From NCBI GenBank assembly GCA_036897095.1, contig JAYMSP010002278.1:1-25148 (forward strand): a stretch of 25,148 bases of DNA, given 5' to 3'. Both the position numbers and the translations under genes were made by a program. This DNA is from Plantago elongata (Eukaryota; Streptophyta; Magnoliopsida; Lamiales; Plantaginaceae). Below, one piece after another: positions 9,105-18,781 of the stretch (the stretch's first letter is position 1; every line of letters starts with the position of its first letter). The notes beneath the pieces were generated by a model. That model saw only the letters and a list, made by a program, of their open reading frames with translations, did not search any database and was not told the DNA's origin.

Positions 9105-11305
9105 AGTAGTAGTAGACGACTAGTAGTAGGGTTTATAAAGTGAGAAGTGTTTTGGAGTGAGAAGAGAATTTGCAGAAAATGGATAAAAGGAATCAGTGTA
9201 CAGAGGAAGAAGGAGAGTGGATTTTTGCTCGAATCTCCTTCTCAATTACACTATGATGAAAATTGGAAATGATGGATACTCTGCTGTTTTTGGCAAGGTC
9301 TGTGTTTAATTTCGTCACAACACGTCATCTCTAACACTATCTACTTCAGAGCTACGACGGAGAGTCAACTCGGATAAAACTCACATTGGGAATTTGTGGA
9401 GTCCCAATTGCATCCATGTTTTTTTTTTTATTCTTTCCCTTTTTATTTGTTTAATCATTTACCCTTTCTCTTATTTATTTAATTCTTTTTTATTTCTTTA
9501 CTATAAATATAATAATTATATAAATAATAATATAAAATGAATTATACATTACTTATAACATATTAAAGACTTATAATTTCCTTGTCTAATTTCATTTGAT
9601 TCTCATATAACTAGTACATGGAGTTTTGCACTTAGATTGTATAATATTTATTTTCAATTAATAAAAAATATTAGTGTAATTTTGTTTATAATTAATGAAC
9701 AACATTTAAAATCAATTCAAGAATAACGTTGGAAAGAAATAAGAAAAGAAAAGAAAATAAAATGAATAATTAAGTTTGAAAGAAATGTTAAAATAAAATA
9801 AATTTTGGGATTTACTGTTAGAGTGGTGAATTGTGCAGAGTTGTAAAATGAATTGCAGTGAGTGGAATACTTACGTGGCAGAGATTTTTGGACTGAATAA
9901 GTTGCCACTGATGGTGGTTTATTATTTATTTTAAACGTTTTAAACACGATCTTTTTCAGAACAACTCTCTTTTCAATAGTGATTCACAATTAACACTGTG
10001 AAGGTGAGTGGTAAATTGGCGTTTGTATTTACGGTCAATGCACAAGTTGAGTTCTTCCAAACATTTTTGCTTGTTCAATTGTAGACTTGTCACTCGGCAC
10101 ACCCATAGGGAAGGGCTTGTCACTCCATAAACACAAACAATATACCATTTTAAGGCATGGGTGCTGGAGTAGAAACACAGTACACACAAACATTATACCA
10201 TTTGAAGGCATGGCCATGGATGCTGGAATTGAAACATCACCATAATCCCCATGAGGTACTTTAACATGGCATGAGGTGATAGTCTGATAGATTAGGACAA
10301 TACTACTTGTTATGAAGCAATGTGGATGGTCTCTACAAGAAACTAGTAAAATACAAAGTGTATGAGAAAGTTTGTATTGATATAGTAAATTTAGCTTATT
10401 AATTGGAGAGCAATCCAATGCATAAGTAAACACAACGAATCAGGCTAAACCCACAAAAGGAGGAGCATTATTATACTCTAGTTGTCATATTTTTCAAATT
10501 GTTAAATTTCATCATCGCATTCGATTTTGCTCCCACTTTCAAACTTCCAGTGATGTAGAAAGTGGTGCATCAAGGTTTATCTTTGAACAACTTTACCTTA
10601 GTTTTGTAAACGAATCAAACCTAAACAATTACTAAAATATGATCAGGCGGAGCAATCTGTACTCTCACTTTTGGTCCCCAAACCTCCTGCAGAAAATGAA
10701 ATTCTCCCACATTGCACAAGTCTAAAAAAATATAATCTGGTGGACTATATAACCAACACAGCAAGCACAATACAACCCATGCAGCTGTGTATTGAGCACA
10801 TAGCAAACTATTCTTTAGCCTTTTACTAAAGAATACTGTGTGCTCGCTGCATTTAAGCAGCATACACTAATTTTTGGAATTTGGAGGGACTTCTCTGTAA
10901 AGGGAGTCCTAAACACTACGGTCTTGAAATTTGAAATTTCCATTCCATCATTACCTAGAAAACTTTTAGAGTCACTTATTTGCTCCTACCATCAGAACTA
11001 ACTAACAGATCTCACCTTAAGATGTACGTATTTGACAGACTTAACAGTGCCAAAAAATTTGTGCCATGAAAACCATTTAATGCACCATACAAGTTCTGAT
11101 TGGTATCTTTGGACCCTGAGTTCTAACTTACAAAAGTAATATGAGCTACACCAGATTCATCAATCATACGCCAACAATTTCAGTTACTACACTCCTGTTT
11201 TCTGCAAACAATATTCATATCGAATTGGCTTTAAGAGTAAAGATTATGTGACATGGAGAACAAAAGTTCACTACCCTCGCATATTTAAAACTTTGTAGAG
11301 AAACT
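9105..11305. other. Intergenic region between KELP and U1 snRNA
   Basis: The first ~200 bases hold the 5' leader and promoter area of KELP (minus strand). From 9400 to 9960 the DNA is strongly AT-rich. From 9960 to 11300 the base composition is closer to genic DNA, with open frames on the minus strand (for example 10433-10035), but I recognise no protein in them and they lack convincing splice partners. A short direct repeat lies at 10131-10236 and a perfect hairpin at 10810-10834. Confidence 0.5.
10131..10236. repeat. Imperfect two-copy direct repeat, about 50 bp
   Basis: Copies at 10131-10177 and 10184-10236 share ACACAAACA, TATACCATTT, AAGGCATGG, TGCTGGA and GAAACA in the same order. The second copy has a 6-base addition (CCATGG-like) in the middle. 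It looks like a local tandem duplication; no function is evident. Confidence 0.8.
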
Positions 11306-11358
11306 ATCCCACATCACTTCTGGTAAGTTAGCAATTGAATGGAGAAACTAGATAAAGC
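11306..11358 (+). promoter_or_regulatory. U1 snRNA promoter: USE and TATA-like element
   Basis: ATCCCACATCA at 11306-11316 matches the plant snRNA upstream sequence element RTCCCACATCG at 10 of 11 positions and begins 73 bases before the RNA start. AGATAAAGC at 11350-11358 lies about 29 to 21 bases upstream of the start, where the TATA box belongs, but is a poor match. The 33-base gap between the two is the spacing known for plant snRNA genes read by RNA polymerase II, about ten bases longer than in polymerase III genes such as U6. Confidence 0.8.
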
Positions 11359-11378
11359 TATGGAAACAGCTGGATTAC

Positions 11379-11542
11379 ATACTTACCTGGACGGGTTCAA
11401 TGGGCGATCATAAAGGCTCATGGACTAGGCTGGTGACCTCCATTGCACTTTGGAGGGGTGCTTGCCTAAGGTCGGCCCAAGTGGTTGGTCCTACGTCATA
11501 ATTTGTTGCTTTGGGGGCCTGCGTTCGCGCGGCCCCTGCCCA
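11379..11542 (+). ncRNA. U1: U1 spliceosomal snRNA
   Basis: The RNA starts ATACTTACCTGG, the fixed 5' end of U1 that pairs with 5' splice sites. It holds the stem-loop I loop region (GATCATAAAGG, contacted by U1-70K), the stem-loop II loop ATTGCACTTTGG (bound by U1A), the long conserved block GTGCTTGCCTAAGGTCGGCC, an Sm site ATAATTTGTTG, and a final stem with a TTCG loop (GCGTTCGCGC) closed by GGGGCC/GGCCCC pairs. Length near 164 fits plant U1; the exact 3' end is estimated. After it, CATCTCTAAGGTTTTAA (11546-11562) resembles the plant snRNA 3'-end signal loosely. Some bases differ from the usual form (GGGTTC rather than GGGGTC near position 14-19, and the loop I change), so it may be a variant or slightly decayed copy. 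Identity is secure; activity is less so. Confidence 0.93.
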
Positions 11543-11562
11543 ATCCATCTCTAAGGTTTTAA

Positions 11563-12018
11563 TTATATTTTGTGTCCATCAAAGACCACTGCAGGTTCAT
11601 CATATTCATATGAAACACGACACATTGTTTTGACATACACGTTTGATGAGTCTCTGAACCAAGAATTGCACCAAATCAAGTCGTATAATAGATCATTCAC
11701 ATCAAAACATACCCACAGATTTTGGATATTATCTTTCCTGTATAGTCACCTAAATAAATGATGATCAAAATACAACCAGTTATAAAAGGTTAATGTCGAC
11801 CGTATAAAATGTGATCCGAACACTTGAAACAAGAATTCAACCAGTCCTTGAAGTTCAAGAGAACAGAGCTTGTTCATAGTTATCTTAGAAGACATATACA
11901 GATGTGGTTTGAGAACAAATTTATCCTAACAAAGAGAATACCTCAACTAACAACTTCCAATTTCGTGTTAACCAAGGCAAATTTCATCGGCCAGCTACCA
12001 GAAGGGCATAACCAATAC
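11563..12018. other. Spacer between U1 snRNA and the plastid-protein gene
   Basis: No coding homology was seen. The right part is probably the 3' untranslated region of the minus-strand gene ending at 12019, which converges on the + strand snRNA gene. Confidence 0.5.
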
Positions 12019-13823
12019 TCACTTCTTCGATTTCTTAGTTCCTTTCACTTTCTTGCTGAAACATTCCACAAAATGCAAACACATGAGCACTGGAAATAAT
12101 GAAAATCTACCATAATTTGTTGTAAGTTCTTACATGTTGATATTTTACACATTGCAAAAGCTGCGATTTATGAATTAACACAGTGCACACATGCTAAGAA
12201 ATAGTGATATGTGCATGCTAATAAACTCTAACCTTATGGTATTTACGCTGTTGAAGATTTGTTCCTTATACTTCTGTAAGGATAAGGGAGATATAATGAC
12301 ATTCTAAACTCCCCTCCCTATTTTATTACTCAACTTACGCAAGAGGAAGACAATGAAGTATAAAACTTTACTGGAGTGAGGCTAAGGCCTATATCTTTAT
12401 TCCAGGATGATTATTTCGTGTATGTTTCATTGAGAAATTGTGGTATAACCTTATGCTTTAGCCACACTTACAGTTATAACTACCTGCCTTTCGATGCATA
12501 CTATTACAGAAACATCATGTCTACAACTGAGTATTGTAAAACAGGTCAATATAACATATAACTTGTCAATGACATACAAAGTGCACAGCATATAAATATC
12601 TTGACTAAGTACTACCAGAGACTTCAATGTTAATCTATTGTCCAATCTAGTTATAGTATATATAAAAAAGACATAAAAACTTACTGAAAAGAACAAAGAG
12701 CTACCTTGACCCTCCAGAGACGACCTCATCCATACTCTGCCCAGTTCTCCTGTACCTGCCACCAGTGGCTACGAATCCAGGACAAGGCCTGTACGCTTTA
12801 ATTGGCCACCAACCAAAGCCTGGAACTGTAGCAATCCCACCTTGAATCCTACCTTCACCGTTACAACCATTTTCCATCTCCGCTTTTCCACAAGCTTTAC
12901 ACCCCCTACAAGCAGTTGTACATGCATATTAAAGTCAAGTGTACAAGTATATTGTGTCTCTCTAATGCAAATACAAGTCCTTTACAACAGAAATGCATGT
13001 ATTCTTGTTCGGAAGAATCTTCCCATCGTACACACAACTACCAAAAGCTAGTCATCTCCATGGTTTTACAATCACATAAACAGTATACTAATCGTAAGCT
13101 GACGATACTTTGTTATCCTATTTCAGCACTTTTAACAAGTCCAAACTCTAAACCAAGACAACCTGGAAGAAAAAAAAGCAGCACCACCACACTTTTATGA
13201 CACCTTTCTGCTTCAGTATACAAACTCATTAATTATATGTTTTTCCATTTCCAAATTCCAACACTTACTAAACCAAGCTATTTATATGTTCTCTTCGTCT
13301 TCAAACTCATTCACAATTAAGTTCAGTTCATTTCAACTTTGCTTAGTACTACAATTCATTCAGTTCATACCAATTCAGATAATTGAGAACATAGCCTTAC
13401 TCATAAGTAGAATCCCAAAATCTTGAATTTGAACAAAGCTAATAATTTGGTAGAATCCTAACAAAAGTAAGTTGAAATTGAAATGGGATAAACTAAACAA
13501 AAGTTAAGTTGGGCAAGAAATCAATCAGTATATAAAAATCAAGAATTACATATAGAGAGAAATGATATCCAGCAAGATAAGGAATATGTGGCATACGTGA
13601 AAGGAGGAAGAGGGTCTGAATTTTGTTGGTCATCTTCAACAGGGGGAGTTTCCATGGAAGATACAGATAGCACCACCATTCTACGAGTACCAGTAATAAT
13701 TGGAGGTGAAATGCCGTTCTGTTGAGCTATACTGAAAGAGAGATTAGAGCGTGTTTGTTTGGATAAGGAAGAAGATAGTGATGATGGTGGAGTTGGGGTG
13801 TAGAGGGTGGTGGTTGCAGCCAT
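12019..13823 (-). CDS. Predicted chloroplast-targeted conserved plant protein with CxxC core
   Basis: Three exons are assigned: 13823-13597, 12905-12705 and 12055-12019, with introns of 691 and 649 bases and GT/AG ends. The splice phases agree and give 154 residues plus stop. Residues 1 to about 50 (MAATTTLYTPTPPSSLSSSL onward) are rich in Ser/Thr/Pro and Arg with almost no acidic residues, a typical chloroplast transit peptide. Exon 2 encodes the dense core: TGCKACGKAEMENGC, GRIQGGIATVPGFGWWPIKA, then YRPCPGFVATGGRYRR and GQSMDEVVSGG. The Cys-x2-Cys plus later cysteines suggest metal binding or redox chemistry, which is inferred. The 13-residue last segment is strongly basic (KKVKGTKKSKK) and found only from its splice acceptor. 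I recall this core as conserved across plants but cannot name its function. The ATG at 13823 was chosen because the frame upstream has only a GTG. Confidence 0.85.
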
Positions 13824-15722
13824 TGCCACGCCACTCTTCTGGTTCAGAGAAGGAAGGATATTATCTGACCTCACCCTCTCACACTCCAGGATAACTGGCT
13901 GCAGCTTAAAACTGAATTCTAACTACAAATTCAACTCGAGTTGAGTTCGGGTCGACGGATAATGTATCTTGTATCGACTTAGAATACGAAAATAAGATTC
14001 AATATAAAAATAAATAAATATAATATAAGTTGAAGTTGGAAAACATATATAAAAAATGCTATGTCACATAATAATCTAACCGTTTTAACATTGAACATCC
14101 CCTTATATATAAAAACAGTTCATATGTCAATGTATGAAATTCAGCAAAATCACATATAAAATTTAGTAGTTGCTCAAAATGATTCTATAATTTGTATATA
14201 TAAAAGAAGAAATCAAATCGTATCTTGTCGACCACTTCTTTATAAATTATGTTTTTTGTCGTGTCATATGTATTATCCTTTACGCCGCAAATTAATACCT
14301 TCAATACTTTTTTATCATAACTTTAGAAAGATAAACATTAATTAAGCACAATACATGTGGGGAAGAGGTAAAGGCCGACATGTAAATGAGATTGTACACT
14401 AACTATTATAACCTTCAAACCAGAGTATAATTTCGATCCCTCAACAGGCATGTAAATAAAATATTTTATCATTTTAACGATCGAAAGTGGACCTAATTTT
14501 CTCATATATGGAACATTGTTCATCATTCAATTGTCAGTACAAACCACCATCCATTCCAACTCTAACATAGCACATATAATTCAAGATGGATAGATTTGTA
14601 GTATTTTGGATAAGAAAACTCGTCTAACTAACGTTTGATGAACTGAAGATTGTTGCAATTTTTCTTTAATAATAACTCTTTTACTTCCATAATGACATTA
14701 TTTTATGCCATTAATTCGAATTATTTTTGGTAAAAGGTGTTTAATGCTAATATCCACAGTTATTCGAAATGGTACTTTTGTACTTGAAATGGGGCTTCCA
14801 CAATCGAATTGCTAGGTAATATCAAAATATGAATCACAGGTCGCCTACTTGTGCGGTTATTAAAACTATCTTGTGTCCATGTTTTTCATAAAGTAAAAAT
14901 CTCCAGTAAAATTTGTTATCTACGATGTTCTTGGGATCTTCCAAAGTTCCTTGAAGTGTTGAGAAATGTTTAAGGTCCACCAATTTGGTCACGATATTAT
15001 AGGTCGCTCCAAAACAATCAAGTATAATTTTAAATTTATTATAAACCAATTTTAAATAAGAATCATAGTTGGTGTAGGTAGCGTTCTTAATACCTTTTAA
15101 TATGAAAATTATTACATAAACCAAGTTTATGAGTCTTTTAACACAAATTTTATAAATAATTATCAACATCATACAATCATTATGCAATTAATATGTAGAA
15201 AGGACTTATGTTGGTAGTTAGTACAGTGAGACCAACATATCACGCGAAGAACTTTTCTTAAGTAACTTCACCGGTTTAAATGGTCGAGGTTCGACCGATC
15301 GGATTAGTCGTTGGGTGGTTACAAAATGTTTTTATATTAGTCAGATATTAAATTGGGAGCAAAATTCCTATATTGAGAGCAAACTAATTTAATTTTCTGT
15401 GCTACCCATGTCTTAATTAACATAACTTATCTTTCTTTTCTCCTTTTCTAACTTAACAACAATAATCAAGCAAACATTATCCATTTTATTTAGGTAAGAT
15501 ATATCATTAATAAAATAAGAACTTGCCATAAGAAATCGCTTCAACACAGAATTCAGAACATCAACAACATCAAGTTGTAACAGAATGACAAAATAAAGCT
15601 ACTACAAGTAGACAAACTAATCCTGTAAAGATAAAGTACAAGAGTTGATCATGGAGGCTCCTGGAATTCAAAAGGCAGAGTGAAACTTCACCCTCACAAA
15701 CTACAAGTTCAATGAGCTTATG
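13824..15722. other. AT-rich intergenic DNA, no gene recognised
   Basis: The first ~100 bases hold the leader and promoter of the preceding minus-strand gene. Beyond that, open frames such as 15187-14834 on the minus strand show no known motifs and have composition like the surrounding DNA. An inverted repeat (TATGTTGGT / ACCAACATA, about 15207-15240) forms a possible hairpin. No transposon ends could be set, though the 3' end of the MULE at 15723 means its terminal repeat, if still present, should lie in this stretch. Confidence 0.5.
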
Positions 15723-17720
15723 TCATGACGTATGTTGCTGCAACTTATTACCTTGAGCTATAGGTATAACACCTCCATTTTTCATAGGACATGTGCGACT
15801 ATTATGTCCACTATCTTTACAAATGATGCACTTTCTTGGTGCATCTACAATTTCAAATTGTGAGAGTTCTCGTGTAGTAGAATTAGAAGTTTTTCTTTTT
15901 CTGGCATTACTCGGACGCCCCCTCATGTTTTGGATATCTGGTTCAAACAACAAAGGAGCCGAAGAAGTTACAAATTGAGATAGTTTCTCACATGTGTCTT
16001 CTCTAGCAGGCAAAGGCAGACCTTTGTACTTATTTTATATATCACCAAGTAAACTAGAAAGGACATCCTCCCCATGAGTAATTATGTCTTTCTTGAACAT
16101 AGACGATCTAATGTCAATTCGCCATTGTGAATGTACAGCTTCAAGAGGCAATGTCGATTCTTTCCGGTGAATCATCATGTGTGCACAAGGAAGGCCCATG
16201 GTCCTAACAAAGTTACCACTGCACAAGCTTGATACAGTGCTTTTCTGGATTTTCACATATTGCTCGTGCAACTTTCCTAGTGTAAATGATGAAATACATG
16301 TGAGAACTTCTCTGAAAAATTGGGTATTACTATTATGAGGAATAGTAAGTCTTTCACTTGATAACTTGGTTTTGATCTCTTGGCGGTCATTATTGATGAG
16401 AAGAGACATTTTATCCTTCACATTTCAGAGATCACCCATAGATACAAGTAGATACTTTTTCAGCTTCGAGTGTGCACCTTCAGCTCTTGATGTTGCACGA
16501 TTTTCAAAATGAGAACACTGCTCTGTCCATGCTCCGACAAATAAATTTTTGTAAGGCAGCCATGTCTTCCGAATATAATTCAGAATGTCATTTTTATGCT
16601 TATACGTGCTTCAAACTCTTCCCACGCTATTAAATATGCTTCCTCTGTTGAAGAATAAACAACAGTGTTCCATGCCGCTAAAAGTCCGTCAAATTCTTCC
16701 CCTTTCTCAAAACTGAATTTGCAATGAGAAACTATGTTCTTCTCAATATTCCACACACATAATAAGTTAGTTGTGTCTGGAAAAACAATTGTAATAGCAT
16801 TCATCAATGCCAATTCTCTATCTGTAACAATAACAGAGGGTTTGACACCAAGAATTTTACCAAATGCTCTTAAGGCCCAAGTATAATCCTCATGTCCCTC
16901 GTTCTTCAAAAATGCAAAGCTAGAGAAAAATGAAGTATTGAAGCTTGTAACACCAATTATCTCAAGCAAAGGCATCTGATACATGTTAGTCTTACAAGTG
17001 CAATCCATGATGAATACACACGGGTAACTTCGACTTAATTTAACTGAAGAAGGATGCACAAAGAATAAACGGGTCAAACGACCCATTTGATCTTTCTCAA
17101 AGTCATATGTAAAATCGCACTTACCAAGTTCTTCACACAAAAGCTGAGCACATGAGCGACCAGCCAAAGTTTCTCGTTGAATCTTGACTCTGGCATTATA
17201 AATGGTCCTTGACACAGCTGCAAGGTTGGGATTATTTAGTCGAAGCAACGATAAAATATGTTTAGGTTGTATCCCAGCCCGACTCATATGATCAACAACA
17301 CTCATGTCTTCTTTTGACAATAGTCATGTAGATGGATGACCAGACGTATCAACTGATGGATCGTGATTATGTGATTCGTTCTTCATCTTTGCCACCCAAA
17401 GACCATCTTCTCCATGCTTTCCATATATTCTGAAAGGTCAATCTGTAAGATGAGATTTGGTTTTCTTCTTAGGATTCTCTCCAGGGAGATTATGTTTACC
17501 ACAATATTTACCACCACGGTCACAACCAATGATAAAATAGTTATCCTTCCTAGAACCTCTAATTGACAATGCATAGCCTCTATTGAAGTAAAATGTCTTC
17601 AAAGCCTAAAAAATTAAATCACGTGAACCATATTTTCCATCAAAGATCCGCAAAGTTTCACCTTGTTGTGCAAATTCATTGTCATTGCTGCTTCTCATGC
17701 CTGGTGGAGTCTCCAATTCC
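15723..17720 (-). pseudogene. Mutator-like (MULE, FAR1-related) transposase pseudogene
   Basis: Read on the minus strand, domains follow the order of plant MULE transposases. First is an N-terminal zinc-finger region ([41 protein letters not shown]). Then the MULE core has the acidic residues in FIMDCTCKTN, VIVTDRELALMNAI and ATSRAEGAH. A SWIM-type finger (SLCSGNFVRTMGLPCAH) and a C-terminal CCHC knuckle (CIICKDSGHNSRTCP) follow. The frame has stops at 17606-17608, 17438-17440, 17324-17326, 16425-16427 and 16035-16037, and one single-base loss near 16600 between EEFEAR and NDILNYIRKTWLPYK. The stop at 17438 stands where the conserved Cys before P-F should be. All other text lines up well, so decay is moderate. 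The 5' limit at 17720 is a possible splice acceptor and is uncertain. No terminal inverted repeats were recognised, so a decayed domesticated FAR1-like gene cannot be excluded. Confidence 0.92.
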
Positions 17721-18781
17721 CTGCAAAAAGTATCAATTTTATTAGATTTTCAAACTCAGTTTCTAATCTTTAGGATATCCAAAGCATGTAGGAACATCAA
17801 AGTTTTAAATTCTTTCCAGTTAGAATGAAATGATAAGTAAAATTCTTCTTCATCACCAAATGCAAATCAAACTTAATGTCATAATTCGAAGTGACAACTA
17901 TAAAACCATTAGGACAGTAAATATGAAGCAACATCAATTTAGTGAAGAAGGTGGACTAATTGATGACTTGCATGTTATGATTCAACATTTACAGTACTTT
18001 TAAATAGATCAAGTAAAGATAAATTATAACTCTTAATTAACATGTTCTGGTAAAGGAGCCGACCCTTTTTTAACTATCTTTCCCCGCCACGACTCACACA
18101 TTTTAATTAATTAAATAGAACTTTTTCTACTGAATATTTTATATCCTCACGATCTGTTGCGTTCTTCAGTTACCGGGGAGAATCAATTCGAGAAACAAAA
18201 GCACTTTATTGTGTCGAGGGGCACAAAAAAAAAGTCTCTTGTAAGAAAGCAACAAGGAAGAAGAAACTAGAAATCCAGGTCATTTCCAAATCAGTTCTCA
18301 TTAGGGAAGATCTAAAGGTCACCTCTTTATCTCACCAGTGCCTTCTAAATTTGAGGAAAGATAGAAATAAAATGTGATTCCAGTTAGCTCATTCTTGAGT
18401 GACAATATTACTAGTGATAGTTCAAGATCTACCAAATCCATCTAGCATTAGATTACTTAAAGATGTATAGTTATCTACTCAAGTTGATTTTGATTGAATG
18501 AATCATCAATGATAGCATTTCTACTAATTCAACTACATAACAGTAAACCACGAATTACATCAAACAATTATTTGAGCAAATTCCAAAACATGCTACCTGA
18601 TACCCAACTTTCCACATTCATTTATCACTGTGCATTGAGGAATTGGTATAATTTATCATAAAAACAATCAATATCCATAAAAATCATGACATACATCTAC
18701 GTGTCAACAGAGCTAAGAGCTCAGCAACAGAGCAAAATGGCCAGTACATGAACATCGAGAAAACAATTTCACCGCTGCTGA
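17721..18781. other. Intergenic region between MULE pseudogene and GRF-finger gene
   Basis: The two genes diverge here. No coding homology was seen in about 1 kb of AT-rich DNA. The right part presumably holds the promoter and leader of the + strand gene starting at 18782, but no clear core element could be fixed. Confidence 0.5.

Noticed and set aside
10035-10433. 132-codon minus-strand frame upstream of U1
   Set aside because: No motif is recognisable, composition is not gene-like, it overlaps the direct repeat at 10131-10236, and it lacks convincing splice partners.
10621-10700. Possible last exon on the minus strand (acceptor TTCTGCAG then a short frame)
   Set aside because: Joined to exon 2 of the plastid-protein gene it gives a weak short tail, while the exon at 12055-12019 fits phase, has a good acceptor and is nearer.
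14834-15187. 117-codon minus-strand frame
   Set aside because: AT-driven composition rich in Ile, Tyr, Lys and Asn; no recognisable domain or neighbours to support it.
17383-17574. 63-codon minus-strand frame inside the MULE region
   Set aside because: Out of frame with the MULE zinc-finger text, which is read in another frame through two stops.
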